A stretch of DNA of 64,000 nt from Kiritimatiellia bacterium (GTDB taxonomy: Bacteria > Verrucomicrobiota > Kiritimatiellia > RFP12 > UBA1067), in NCBI GenBank assembly GCA_024694365.1, contig JAILJX010000054.1, positions 1 to 64,000 on the forward strand, in the 5' to 3' direction. The notes under the pieces are model-generated. The model saw only the letters and a program-made list of their open reading frames with translations, was not told the origin of the DNA and made no database searches. A program made the translations under genes and the position numbers. Positions 44,925 through 53,914 of the stretch are shown piece by piece (position 1 is the first letter of the stretch; every line of letters begins with the position of its first letter).

Positions 44925-45992
44925 ATGTCCGACACGATACCCAATGTGAATACCGGCGCGCCGCAGCGCCCCTCTTACGTCGACCAGGCCGACACGGCCG
45001 CGAAAGGCGCCGGAATTTCCCAGAAGGCCACCCAGATCGCGAAGGAGGTCGCCGCTCTTCTCGGCGGCCGCGGCGTGACTGTGAGCACCTCCGTTTCGGC
45101 GTCCTCCGCACAGGAGACGGGTACGCCGACCGGCGCCACGGGGATACCCTCGCTGGACAACCCCGACAGCGTCAAGCAGCTAAACGCCAACCTCGAAAAG
45201 CTTATCGCCTATCTGCAGCTCGACAACGACGAGCGCCAGGCCCAGATGGCGAAGGACCGCATCGAAATCAACCAGAACGATCTCGAAAAGCAGCACAAGG
45301 AGCGCATCGACAAAATAAACGAATCGCTCGAGAAGATGGATAAGGCCTCGAAGATGGGCATCTTAGGCAAGATTTTCGGATGGGCGATGGCGGCTCTGGC
45401 CGTTGTCGCGGCCGTCGCCGCGTGCGTTGCGACAGGCGGCGTCGCGCTGGGGCCGTGCGTAGGCGCCCTGGTGGCCGTCGGGTCCATGGTCCTCTCCGAG
45501 ACGGGGACGATGGACAAAATCGTGAAGGGGCTGTCGGATCTGCTCCAGAAAGCCGGCATGAGCAAGCAGGCCGCGCAGATAGTCGCGCAGGTTGCCATCT
45601 GCGCCGCCATCATCGCGGCTTCGGTCGGCGCGGGATACCTTGGCAGCGCGTCCAAGCTTTCGGGCCTGTTCACCACAAGCGCGACATTGCAGAACATCGC
45701 GCAGAACGCGAGTCCGGTGCTCCGGACCGTAATGGTGGGCATGGGGATTCTCGGCATCGGCATGGGCGGTTACACGGCGAAGATCAACTACGATTCCGGC
45801 AATGCCCAGGCGGACGTATCCGAGGCCGAGAAGTTCCTCGAGATCATGCGCCAACGCCTCGCGGAGAGCGAGGAGGAGCTCAATCAGATACTCCAGTCGC
45901 TCCAGAACGGAATAAGCGATGTGGCGGAGCTTATCGCGTCCCATACCGACACGGCGGCCTCGATCGCCCGGAATATCGGCCAGATGGCGTAA
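44925..45992 (+). CDS. sctE: T3SS major translocator SctE (YopB/IpaB/SipB-like)
   Basis: 355 aa. A Ser/Thr/Gly-rich N-terminus (export signal type) leads into a coiled coil (about 85-142) and then hydrophobic helices of pore-forming translocators: IFGWAMAALAVVAAVAACVA...GALVAVGSMVL (150-190), AAQIVAQVAICAAIIAASVGAG (216-237) and VMVGMGILGIGMGG (about 268-282). A C-terminal amphipathic helix (FLEIMRQRLAESEEELNQILQSL) ends it. This layout is that of YopB/SseC/IpaB. Insertion in a target membrane is inferred from family. The chaperone gene precedes it. Confidence 0.88.
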   Translation: MSDTIPNVNTGAPQRPSYVDQADTAAKGAGISQKATQIAKEVAALLGGRGVTVSTSVSASSAQETGTPTGATGIPSLDNPDSVKQLNANLEKLIAYLQLDNDERQAQMAKDRIEINQNDLEKQHKERIDKINESLEKMDKASKMGILGKIFGWAMAALAVVAAVAACVATGGVALGPCVGALVAVGSMVLSETGTMDKIVKGLSDLLQKAGMSKQAAQIVAQVAICAAIIAASVGAGYLGSASKLSGLFTTSATLQNIAQNASPVLRTVMVGMGILGIGMGGYTAKINYDSGNAQADVSEAEKFLEIMRQRLAESEEELNQILQSLQNGISDVAELIASHTDTAASIARNIGQMA

Positions 45993-46013
45993 CCATTTGC
46001 CTCCGGGCGTGTA
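45989..46013 (+). promoter_or_regulatory. T3SS sigma-type promoter of the YopD/IpaC-like gene
   Basis: GTAAC at 45989-45993 overlaps the sctE stop codon; CGTGTA follows at 46008-46013 with the same 14-base spacer. The ATG is 36 bases downstream, with AAAGGAG between. Confidence 0.82.
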
Positions 46014-46049
46014 TACAGCGCGGAGCGTCAAAACGAAAGGAGCTTTGAA

Positions 46050-47867
46050 ATGGCAGTGACGAACGTAAACAACGGCATGGGCGTCAATTGGGATTCGCTC
46101 ATCAACGCCCTGAACGGCAGCGGAGAAGCCGGGAAAACGGTGAATGTCGATACGGTGAACAAGACGGTGACGTTCACCGTCGCCGGCGAAAACGGCGCGA
46201 CCCGCGAGGTCACCGCCTCCATCCCCGATCTCGACATCCCAGAGACTGTCGACGCCGCGGCCATAGAAGGCATCTCCGCGAAGCTGACGGCGCTTTCCAA
46301 GGAAGGAGTGCTGACCCTCAGCGCGGCCGACATAGAGAGCATAAAGTCTACGATGACTGAGGCTCTTGAGAAGGCCCGGGCTGAAGGCATACCGTCCGCA
46401 TCGGGCAAGCGGTCCAAATCCGTCATGTTCGACATCTACGCTCTCATGGCCGTTCTCATCGAGGTCGCCCAGAAGCAGCGCGACGCGACGCGCCAGATGC
46501 GGCTCTCCGAGAACCAGTCCGTCCAGAAGTCGATCCAGAACCAGGCCGAGCAGCAGAAGACGGCGGCGTGGACGGGTCTCATGGGCAGCCTCGCATGTTC
46601 GCTTCTTCAGGCGGCCGTATCGATCGGGGCTCTCAAATCGATGTCGAGCGCCTTCAACAAGCAGCTTACCGCCATGCAGCAGGGCGGCGTGAATTCCGCC
46701 CGCCAGAACGTGCAGATGATGACGGCCATGGAGTCGGAGCAGTCCGCCCAGAACCAGCTGAATGCCGTCGCCGGCAAAACGACCGTTGGGATGAAGGCGA
46801 GCGTGCGCGCCGACGGGTTCGGTACGGCGGACGGCATCAAAGCGAAAATCCAGAACCTGCAGGCCGACTCCGCCGCCAAGAACGGGGAGCTCGCTCAGCT
46901 GAACGAGGCAAAGACGAACCCGGGAGGGGTGAACAGGGCCGATCTCAAGGACCCGAAGGTGATCGAGGCGTACGACAAGATGGCGAACAACAAGGCCGAG
47001 CTTGCGCAGAAGGTTACTCCGGAGCAGGCCCCGAAGGCCGAAAGGCTCACGAACTTGTTGGCCAAGGAGTTCAGCGCCGAAAAGTTCGGCGGCGAAAAGC
47101 TCAGCGTCCAGGAGCAGGCCGAGAAGATGAGCCTCAGCACTGAACTCGGCGAGAAAATCACCAAATCTTGCGAGGCCTGCGGCCGTACGCAGTCGAACTT
47201 CACCGGCAAGGTGATCCCCGAGCGCGAGGCGGCGCTGCAGAAAGAAGTCAAGGCCAATGACGACCAGATCACCGGCAAGCTCCGCAGCGAATACCGCTCA
47301 GCCGTCAAGGATGGCGTAGAGATGTACGAAAACAAGTACCAGAACGCCCTCTACGAGCAGAAGAACCTGCCGAAGACAGCAACCGCCGCCGAACGTGCGG
47401 CCGCGAACCAAAAGGTCGTGACGGCCGAGAGTGAACTCAAGTACGCCCGCGCCTACGGCTACAGAGAGCTCGCCGGCTCCATAGGCGATCTCAAGGTGAC
47501 GACCAAGGCAGAGTACCAGCTGGACATGAAGACGGCGAACGACGCGTCGGAGACTCTCGCCGCAAGCGTCCAGAGAGCCGACACGTCGTATCTCAAGGCC
47601 ATGCGCGCGTTCGGCAAGGCCGAGATGCTCAACATGCTCTTCAACTCCCTCGGCAACGCCTTCCAGTCCATGGTCTCCGCCGGTTCGCAGCTCAGCCAGG
47701 CCGAGGCCACCAAGGCCGGCGCCGAGACGGAGAAATCCAAGGAGGAGCTGGATCAGACAAAGGACCTTTTCAGCCAGGCGGAGTCGCTCGTGAACGATGT
47801 CATACAGCTGCTGCAGGCCGTGATACAGGCCGAGGCGCAGTCGATGCGCGACGCGATCCAGGCGTAA
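46050..47867 (+). CDS. sctB: T3SS minor translocator-like protein SctB (YopD/IpaC family), enlarged
   Basis: 605 aa. The core DIYALMAVLIEVAQKQRDATRQMRLSENQSVQKSIQNQAEQQKTAAWTGLMGS (about 128-180), running into one hydrophobic helix to 196, is the pattern of IpaC/SipC/YopD translocators. The C-terminal ETEKSKEELDQTKDLFSQAESLVNDVIQLLQAVIQAEAQSMRDAIQA is also family-like. Homologues are about 300-410 aa; here an extra, mostly helical and charged region of about 250 residues lies between hydrophobic helix and C-terminus. Follows sctE as yopD follows yopB. Confidence 0.82.
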   Translation: MAVTNVNNGMGVNWDSLINALNGSGEAGKTVNVDTVNKTVTFTVAGENGATREVTASIPDLDIPETVDAAAIEGISAKLTALSKEGVLTLSAADIESIKSTMTEALEKARAEGIPSASGKRSKSVMFDIYALMAVLIEVAQKQRDATRQMRLSENQSVQKSIQNQAEQQKTAAWTGLMGSLACSLLQAAVSIGALKSMSSAFNKQLTAMQQGGVNSARQNVQMMTAMESEQSAQNQLNAVAGKTTVGMKASVRADGFGTADGIKAKIQNLQADSAAKNGELAQLNEAKTNPGGVNRADLKDPKVIEAYDKMANNKAELAQKVTPEQAPKAERLTNLLAKEFSAEKFGGEKLSVQEQAEKMSLSTELGEKITKSCEACGRTQSNFTGKVIPEREAALQKEVKANDDQITGKLRSEYRSAVKDGVEMYENKYQNALYEQKNLPKTATAAERAAANQKVVTAESELKYARAYGYRELAGSIGDLKVTTKAEYQLDMKTANDASETLAASVQRADTSYLKAMRAFGKAEMLNMLFNSLGNAFQSMVSAGSQLSQAEATKAGAETEKSKEELDQTKDLFSQAESLVNDVIQLLQAVIQAEAQSMRDAIQA

Positions 47868-47882
47868 GGCGGGGTGTTGCCG

Positions 47883-48440
47883 ATGGCGAACATGATAGAG
47901 CCCAGCGCGATCGAAGGGGCGAGCGTCTACGGGGTTGCGCAGATGCGATACTCCGTGGACGGCGCCGCCGACCAGGATTACGGCGCGGCTCTTGCCGCGG
48001 CCGCTTTCCGCGAGTCTTCGGCGATAGAGACTGCCTCGGCGGCATATGCCGCCGTGGTCCGCACCCGCCAGCACAAGCTCGAAGATCTCGGCGAGGCGCT
48101 GGCGGTCATCTCCAAGGCGGTGGCGACGCTGAAGGTCAAGGACGCGTCCTCCGGCGACAAGTCGGACGCCGACGACAATCTCATCACGGCGCGCAACCTT
48201 GCGGCAAAATACGGCTTCACGGTATCGCTCACCGACGGCAACAGGATCACGCGCGAAAGCGCCGAGAAAGCCCGCAACGAAATCCGCTACATGCTCGATG
48301 TCGAGGACAACAAGCTTCAGCAGGACATGGTTGCGTTGCAGAGTTTCGTCACCAAGAGGGACAATGCGTACAATACGGCCTCGCGGCTGGTGAAGAAGTC
48401 GCTGGATGCGGCGTCTTCCACGATATCGAACATAGAATGA
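47883..48440 (+). CDS. Small T3SS-associated protein, RDxxY C-terminal family (copy 3)
   Basis: 185 aa. Begins with ANMIEPSAIEGASVYGVAQMRYSVDG and a helix containing KLEDLGEALAVISKAVATLK, which matches copy 4 (YLDKLGEALAAVTKK). The C-terminal helix DMVALQSFVTKRDNAYNTASRLVKKS carries the shared LQ-x5-RD-x2-Y-x3-S pattern. ATG at 47883 is preferred to the GTG at 47874 because GGCGGGG then lies at usable distance. Likely in one operon with the translocators; filament, tip or effector roles are all possible. Confidence 0.6.
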   Translation: MANMIEPSAIEGASVYGVAQMRYSVDGAADQDYGAALAAAAFRESSAIETASAAYAAVVRTRQHKLEDLGEALAVISKAVATLKVKDASSGDKSDADDNLITARNLAAKYGFTVSLTDGNRITRESAEKARNEIRYMLDVEDNKLQQDMVALQSFVTKRDNAYNTASRLVKKSLDAASSTISNIE

Positions 48441-48468
48441 CCGGCGATTGCGGAAAGGAGACTGAAAC

Positions 48469-49065
48469 ATGGACGCTTCGAAAGCCATAAGCGGCGACAT
48501 CGGCAAGGAAAACGTGAATCTTTCGATGTCATGGGGGGCGAACTTCGGCGACTACTCCATAACGGACGGCAACGGCAAGACCCGCAAAGTCGATTTTCAG
48601 GACATCATGGTCTCAGTCAGCGAATTCCGCGCCGTGTCCGTCGAAGGCGAGGTCGCGCCTCTGACGGCGCGCATCAAGGCCCGCAACAACTACCTCGACA
48701 AGCTTGGCGAGGCTCTCGCGGCCGTGACGAAAAAGCAGGCCGATTTCAAAAGCGATGACGAAGGCAGTAAAACCATGAGCGGATATTTCTCGGTCAATGT
48801 CTCGGATACGATCCGCAAGGCCGGCTGTGCGCAGTATCTCAAGACGAACAACGGCGCGGGCACCGAGGCCGACGCCACAAAGGCCGGGATAGAGGGCATT
48901 CTGCAGCAGCTCAAATCGACGATCGACGGGCTCAACAACCGCGCCCAGGCGGACATGACGCGCCTTCAGGGCCTCGTCGACCGCCGCGACGAATCTTACA
49001 CCACGGCCTCGAATCTGATGTCCGCCGTGAGCGATACGCGCTCCAATACGATCAGGAACATGTGA
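48469..49065 (+). CDS. Small T3SS-associated protein, RDxxY C-terminal family (copy 4)
   Basis: 198 aa, GGAAAGGAGA before the ATG, 28 bases after copy 3. After a beta-like start (WGANFGDYSITDGNGKTRKVDFQD) comes a long helix with ARIKARNNYLDKLGEALAAVTKK, a variable middle, and the shared tail DMTRLQGLVDRRDESYTTASNLMSAVSDTRSNTIRNM. Of the four copies it has the clearest two-long-helix layout, which is that of EspA/SseB-type filament subunits. Last T3SS gene of the cluster; its stop overlaps the nucleosidase start. Confidence 0.62.
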   Translation: MDASKAISGDIGKENVNLSMSWGANFGDYSITDGNGKTRKVDFQDIMVSVSEFRAVSVEGEVAPLTARIKARNNYLDKLGEALAAVTKKQADFKSDDEGSKTMSGYFSVNVSDTIRKAGCAQYLKTNNGAGTEADATKAGIEGILQQLKSTIDGLNNRAQADMTRLQGLVDRRDESYTTASNLMSAVSDTRSNTIRNM

Positions 49066-49730
49066 CGATGGCGGCGCTTTCGCAGGGAACCGTAGCCTTC
49101 GTCGCCGCCATGGAGTGCGAGGCGGGGTGCGTCACCGCCCGTCTCGCGAACGCGGTCGAGACCCGCGAATTCGGCAGGCGCGTCGTCAGGGGGTTGCTTG
49201 GCAGACGCTCCGCGATGGTCGTCGTATCCGGGATCGGCAAGGCAAACGCAGCGGCGGCCGCCCAGTTCGCGGTGCAATCCGGCGCGTCGGAGCTTGCCAG
49301 CGTCGGGGTGTGCGGCGGCTTCGAGCCCGGGATGAAGCCCGGCGACGTGTATGAAGTCGACAGGGCGGTGCAGTACGATTTCGACCTTTCCGCCGTTGAC
49401 GACAAAGGCCCCGGATTCATCGACGGACGCGACACCCCATATTTCGCTCTTGCGGCGTGCGGGCTTTTCCCCGCTAAGACCCTCGGCACGGGCGACAGGT
49501 TCACCGAAAGCGATGCCGATTTCCCTCTTTTGAGACGGCTCGGCGTAGGCCTCAGAGACATGGAGGGCGCCGCCGTGGCACAGGTCGCCGAGACTGCAGG
49601 GATCCCCTGCCGGGCGATCAAATGCGTGACCAACACGATAGGGGAGACCGCCGGCGCCCAATATTCCGGGAACCTCGTGCGATCTCTCGAGGCTCTGTCC
49701 AAGGCTGTCGCAGAGGCGTGGAATATTTGA
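49062..49730 (+). CDS. 5'-methylthioadenosine/S-adenosylhomocysteine nucleosidase-like protein
   Basis: 222 aa, phosphorylase/nucleosidase superfamily. VAFVAAMECEAG at the start, VVVSGIGKANAAAAAQFAV, the SVGVCGGFEPGMKPGDV loop and LRDMEGAAVAQVAETAGIPCRAIKCVTN with the catalytic ME and late Asp/Asn region fit MTAN and related futalosine hydrolases. GTG at 49062 overlaps the previous stop (GTGA); ATG at 49068 is the alternative. The link to the T3SS operon is probably only read-through. Exact substrate not settled. Confidence 0.82.
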   Translation: MTMAALSQGTVAFVAAMECEAGCVTARLANAVETREFGRRVVRGLLGRRSAMVVVSGIGKANAAAAAQFAVQSGASELASVGVCGGFEPGMKPGDVYEVDRAVQYDFDLSAVDDKGPGFIDGRDTPYFALAACGLFPAKTLGTGDRFTESDADFPLLRRLGVGLRDMEGAAVAQVAETAGIPCRAIKCVTNTIGETAGAQYSGNLVRSLEALSKAVAEAWNI

Positions 49731-49736
49731 TATAAT
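49731..49736 (+). promoter_or_regulatory. -10 box of icd
   Basis: TTGATATAATATAGCCCATG: TATAAT directly follows the nucleosidase stop and is only seven bases before the icd ATG, so the message is probably leaderless. Confidence 0.65.
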
Positions 49737-49743
49737 ATAGCCC

Positions 49744-50967
49744 ATGAGCGAAAAAATCAGAATGCAGGATGGGAGGCTTGTCGTTCCGGCCGACCCTGAA
49801 ATACCTTTCATCGAAGGAGACGGAACAGGTCCGGACATTACGCGCGCGGCAATGGGAGTGTGGAATGCAGCCGTGGAGAAGGCCTACGGGGGGGCGCGCA
49901 AGATAGCGTGGAACGAGGTTCTCGCCGGAGAGAAAGCCTTCAATGCGACGGGCGAGTGGCTGCCGAAGGCGACGCTGGACGCATGTCGCGATTCTCTCGT
50001 TTCGATAAAAGGTCCGCTTACCACGCCCGTCGGCGGCGGGATAAGATCGATCAACGTACAGATGCGCCAGGCGCTCGATCTGTACGTCTGCCTGAGGCCG
50101 GTGAGATGGTTCAAGGGCGTCCCTTCCCCGGTGAAGCGCCCCGAACTTACCGACATGGTGATTTTCAGGGAGAATACCGAAGACATCTACGCGGGGATAG
50201 AGTGGATGAACGGCACGCCCGAGGTCGAGAGGGTCAAAAAGTTTCTCATCGACGAGATGGGCGTCGCCAAGATCCGCTTCCCGAAAACCGCATCGATCGG
50301 CATAAAGCCCGTTTCTCTCGAAGGCACCGAGCGCCTCGTCAGGGCGGCGCTCGATTATGCCGTCGCGAACGACCGCAAATCCGTGACGCTTGTACACAAG
50401 GGGAACATCCAGAAGTTTACGGAAGGCGCCTTCCGCGACTGGGGCTATGCGCTCGCCAAGAGGGAGTACGGCGCGACGCCGGTCGGCACGGGCCCGTGGT
50501 GCGAGTTCAGGAATCCGAATACGGGCCGCACGATCGTCGTCAAAGACTGCATCTGCGACGCGTTCCTTCAGCAGATACTTACCCGCCCCTCGGAATACGA
50601 CGTCATAGCGACGCTCAACCTTAACGGCGACTATGTCTCCGATGCGCTTGCGGCTACGGTCGGAGGAATCGGCATCGCGCCCGGGGCCAACATCAACTAT
50701 GCGACGGGAGTCGCCGTCTTCGAGGCGACCCACGGCACCGCCCCCAAGTACGCGGGCCTCGACAAGGTGAATCCAGGCTCGCTCATACTCTCCGGCGAGA
50801 TGATGCTGCGCTACATGGGATGGACCGAGGCGGCCGATCTCATCATAGCCGCCATGGACCGGGTAATCGCCGCGAAAACCGTGACGTACGACTTCGCCCG
50901 CCAGATGGAGGACGCGATCGAACTCAAATGCTCGGAATTCGGCGCGGCGCTCGCCGCGGCGATGTGA
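49744..50967 (+). CDS. icd: Isocitrate dehydrogenase (NADP-dependent type)
   Basis: Oxidative decarboxylation of isocitrate to 2-oxoglutarate, 407 aa, homodimeric type I as in E. coli. Substrate residues are in [34 protein letters not shown] (phosphorylatable Ser in the GGGIRSIN loop) and [15 protein letters not shown]; metal Asp residues are in [27 protein letters not shown]; cofactor segment [33 protein letters not shown] is close to the NADP-type E. coli enzyme. Works with citrate synthase at 32583. Confidence 0.97.
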   Translation: MSEKIRMQDGRLVVPADPEIPFIEGDGTGPDITRAAMGVWNAAVEKAYGGARKIAWNEVLAGEKAFNATGEWLPKATLDACRDSLVSIKGPLTTPVGGGIRSINVQMRQALDLYVCLRPVRWFKGVPSPVKRPELTDMVIFRENTEDIYAGIEWMNGTPEVERVKKFLIDEMGVAKIRFPKTASIGIKPVSLEGTERLVRAALDYAVANDRKSVTLVHKGNIQKFTEGAFRDWGYALAKREYGATPVGTGPWCEFRNPNTGRTIVVKDCICDAFLQQILTRPSEYDVIATLNLNGDYVSDALAATVGGIGIAPGANINYATGVAVFEATHGTAPKYAGLDKVNPGSLILSGEMMLRYMGWTEAADLIIAAMDRVIAAKTVTYDFARQMEDAIELKCSEFGAALAAAM

Positions 50968-50968
50968 C

Positions 50969-52540
50969 ATGGCCCGTAGGCGGGAGCGGCTGCTGCTTCT
51001 GACGCCTCCCTTGGTGCAGACGAATACGCCATATCCGGCGACGATGCACCTTGCGGGATACCTGCGCTCGCAGGGATGCGCCGTAGAGCAGCGCGACCTC
51101 GGCATAAGGGTCGTCCTCGATGTCTTGAGGGCGTATGGGGGCGACGAGGCGGACGAGCTCCTCGAGCTTCTGCAGAGCTCCGCCCCGGCCGAGGCCAAGA
51201 TCGAGGCGAGCAGAATCATAGACGACCTCGCCCTCGACATACGCGACAGCGTAGACCCCGGCTTCGGTTTTTCGCGCTACGCCGAGCGCATAAGCGCCCA
51301 GGCCTCCGACTTCGGCGAAGTGGAGAAGCTCGTAAAAAGGCGCGGCGTCATGGATGAATTCCTCGATCGCCGCCTTGACGAGGCCATAGCCGAGACCCGC
51401 CCCACCGTCATAGGCGTGACTTGCCCGTTTCCGGGAACCTTGGTCGCTGCGTTCAAAATCGCCCGCCGCGTCAAGAAACTCCATCCCGGAATACGCCTTG
51501 CGCTGGGCGGCGGATTCGTCTCGACCGAGCTCAGGGACATGACCGATCCACGGCCGCGGAAATATTTCGACGAATTCATGTTCGACGAAGGCTACGCGCC
51601 CATGATGAAGCTTGTCGGGCGCCGTCCGAAACCCGTCCCCTCATTTGTCGAGCCTTGCTACGACGGCATAGACTGGGGCGACTACTTCGATGTCGTCGAG
51701 ACCGAGAATCCGATGCACAGGCTGTGGAGCGTCGGACGCTGGCGCAAGCTTCAGATGGCCCGCGGCTGCTATTGGCACCGCTGCGCGTTCTGCGATGTGA
51801 AACTGCCCTACATCAATTGCTTCGAGCAGCCTTCCGCCGCAGAGATAGTCGACGCCATCGAGCATCTCGGCGGAGATGTCCATTTTGTGGACGAGGCGAT
51901 GCCCCCTGGTCTTGTCAGAAAGGTCTGTGAAGAAATCGTTCGCCGCAGGCTCGATTGCGGCTGGTGGGGGAATGTGCGTTTTGATGCGGCATACACCCCC
52001 GAGCTATGCAGGCTCATGGCCAAGGCGGGCTGCATTGCCGTCACTGGCGGGCTGGAGTGCGCGAACGACAGGCTTCTGAAGCTTATGGTAAAGGGAATAA
52101 CGCTCGAATCCGCGGAAAAAGCGTTGCGTTCGTTCCGTTCGGCCGGCATCATGGTGCATGCGTACCTTATGTACGGCTTCCCGACCGAGACCTTGGACGA
52201 GGCGCTCGGGGCTCTTGAGTTTGTCCGCGGGCTCTTCCGCCGCGATCTTATCCAAAGCGCCTTTTGGCACAGGTTCGCCTTGACCGTACACTCTCCCGTC
52301 TACCGCGACGCGGAGAAATTCGGGATTGCCGTCTGCGAGCCGCCGCGCCCCAAACGCCTTTTCTGCAGGAACGAAGTCCCGTTCACGGAGTCCGGCGCCC
52401 CCGATTGGGACGAAGCGGGCCGTGCGCTCGATCTCGCCCTGTACAACTATATGGAGGGAAGGGGACTCGACAAGGATGTCGGCTTTTGGCTTCGTGCTGT
52501 GCGCAAAAACCGCCATAAGGGGTTCAAAAAGTCTAAATAA
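50969..52540 (+). CDS. Radical SAM protein with N-terminal B12-binding-like domain
   Basis: 523 aa, one base after the icd stop. The N-terminal 180 residues (LLLLTPPLVQTNTPYPATMHLAGYLRSQGCAVEQRDLG) look like the Rossmann-type cobalamin-binding domain of B12 radical SAM proteins. The cluster motif is ARGCYWHRCAFCD, a C-x4-C-x2-C spacing instead of the usual C-x3-C-x2-C, as in a known subgroup. A SAM-binding GGE-like segment is VTGGLECANDRLL. The strongly conserved YLMYGFPTETLDEAL follows. Substrate unknown. Confidence 0.85.
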   Translation: MARRRERLLLLTPPLVQTNTPYPATMHLAGYLRSQGCAVEQRDLGIRVVLDVLRAYGGDEADELLELLQSSAPAEAKIEASRIIDDLALDIRDSVDPGFGFSRYAERISAQASDFGEVEKLVKRRGVMDEFLDRRLDEAIAETRPTVIGVTCPFPGTLVAAFKIARRVKKLHPGIRLALGGGFVSTELRDMTDPRPRKYFDEFMFDEGYAPMMKLVGRRPKPVPSFVEPCYDGIDWGDYFDVVETENPMHRLWSVGRWRKLQMARGCYWHRCAFCDVKLPYINCFEQPSAAEIVDAIEHLGGDVHFVDEAMPPGLVRKVCEEIVRRRLDCGWWGNVRFDAAYTPELCRLMAKAGCIAVTGGLECANDRLLKLMVKGITLESAEKALRSFRSAGIMVHAYLMYGFPTETLDEALGALEFVRGLFRRDLIQSAFWHRFALTVHSPVYRDAEKFGIAVCEPPRPKRLFCRNEVPFTESGAPDWDEAGRALDLALYNYMEGRGLDKDVGFWLRAVRKNRHKGFKKSK

Positions 52541-52575
52541 CGGCACTGGGGGTTGCGCACTGCGGCGGAATAGGT

Positions 52576-52581
52576 TATAAT
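52576..52581 (+). promoter_or_regulatory. -10 box of the FadL-like porin gene
   Basis: ATAGGTTATAATACCGCCCATG has TATAAT seven bases before the ATG at 52589, again without room for a ribosome binding site. Confidence 0.65.
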
Positions 52582-52588
52582 ACCGCCC

Positions 52589-53911
52589 ATGAAAACGACA
52601 AAGAAGGCTTTGGCGGCCATGGTCGCCCTCACCGGTCTCGGGGCCCTTGCTGCGGGATTCGGTCTGTATGAAATGGACGCAGGCTCAACGGCAATGGGTG
52701 GGCATGTCTTCGGCAGCCCGCGCAACGCCTCCGCAGTCTATTACAATCCCGCCGGAATGAGCGGGATGACCGGAACAGTGTTCACCGTCGGCATGACGGT
52801 GATCAATCCGAGAGCCGATGCGCGCGTCAACATGGCGCATGACACACGCATGAACGCAGGGTGGATTTTCGCGCCTACGTTCTTCGTGACGCAGGAGCTG
52901 CCCTGGGGCTTCCACTTCGGTTTCGGCGGCTTTGCCGACTTCGGTATCGCTTCTTCCTATAACAATCATTGGGAACTCAAGCACGACTCCACAAAGACGA
53001 TGCTGGAGGGCTATACGCTTCAGCCCGTGCTCTCCTACGACATACTCGACAACTGGTCCGTAGCCGCGGGCCCCCGCTTCACCTTCGTCAATTTCGAGAC
53101 GAGGCAGCGCCGCGACTTCGGCTTTGCCGACAAGCTCTCCCTCGCCCAGTCCATGGCGCTCTACGGAGTGCCGGTCCACGCGGCCGCGCGCGGGAGAAAC
53201 CGTCTCAAGATACAGGCGGACAACGAGGACGACATCGGCGTCGGGCTTGTTGTGGGCACGCAGTACCGCCTTACCGACAAGTTCGCGCTCGGCGCGATGT
53301 ACCGTTCGCGCGTGAAGACCACTCTCAAGGGCCATGCTTCGTGGAAGGGGGACGACTTCTCCCACCACGGCAACGATCTCTCCGAAACTATCCAGCTGCC
53401 TGCCCAGATCACCCTCGGCTTCAACTGGGACGACGCCCTCTGGCTTGACGACCTCCACCTCGGAGCGTCCGTTAGCTGGATAGAGTGGTCAAAGATGTCA
53501 GCTCTCCGGTTCGACGTCTACAACCCCATATCCAAGAAGGTGGAGAACAACGAAATCAAGATGGACTGGCGCAACACCTATCGCGCCGGGTTCGGTCTCG
53601 GTTACGACGTCACCGACAATTGGGAAGTCATGGCCGGATATACTTACGACTGGGATCCCTGCCGCAACCGTCTTGGCTACGACCACACGATGCTGCCGAT
53701 GGGTGACAGGCACATCGTCACCTCCGGCCTCGCGTGGACGAGCGACGACGGAGTCTGGGAAATCGCATTCTCCTACGCGCTCGTGATCCAGGAATCCCGC
53801 TCGCAGCGCATCCCTGACGAATACTACGCCTACAACAAGAAGGTGCACAAGATGCACGTGCACAACGGCTATTCGCACATCTTCTCGTTCGGCGTGACGT
53901 ACAGGTTCTGA
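52589..53911 (+). CDS. FadL/OmpP1/TodX-family outer-membrane porin
   Basis: 440 aa beta-barrel for hydrophobic solutes. A signal peptide (KKALAAMVALTGLGALAAGF) is followed by the FadL N-terminal hatch hallmark, MDAGSTAMGGHVFGSPRNASAVYYNPAGMSGM, and by alternating beta strands to the C-terminal aromatic YRF ending (FSFGVTYRF). Uptake of long-chain fatty acids or aromatics is the family role; the ligand here is not predicted. Stands three bases before the FkbH-like gene. Confidence 0.92.
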   Translation: MKTTKKALAAMVALTGLGALAAGFGLYEMDAGSTAMGGHVFGSPRNASAVYYNPAGMSGMTGTVFTVGMTVINPRADARVNMAHDTRMNAGWIFAPTFFVTQELPWGFHFGFGGFADFGIASSYNNHWELKHDSTKTMLEGYTLQPVLSYDILDNWSVAAGPRFTFVNFETRQRRDFGFADKLSLAQSMALYGVPVHAAARGRNRLKIQADNEDDIGVGLVVGTQYRLTDKFALGAMYRSRVKTTLKGHASWKGDDFSHHGNDLSETIQLPAQITLGFNWDDALWLDDLHLGASVSWIEWSKMSALRFDVYNPISKKVENNEIKMDWRNTYRAGFGLGYDVTDNWEVMAGYTYDWDPCRNRLGYDHTMLPMGDRHIVTSGLAWTSDDGVWEIAFSYALVIQESRSQRIPDEYYAYNKKVHKMHVHNGYSHIFSFGVTYRF

Positions 53912-53914
53912 GCG

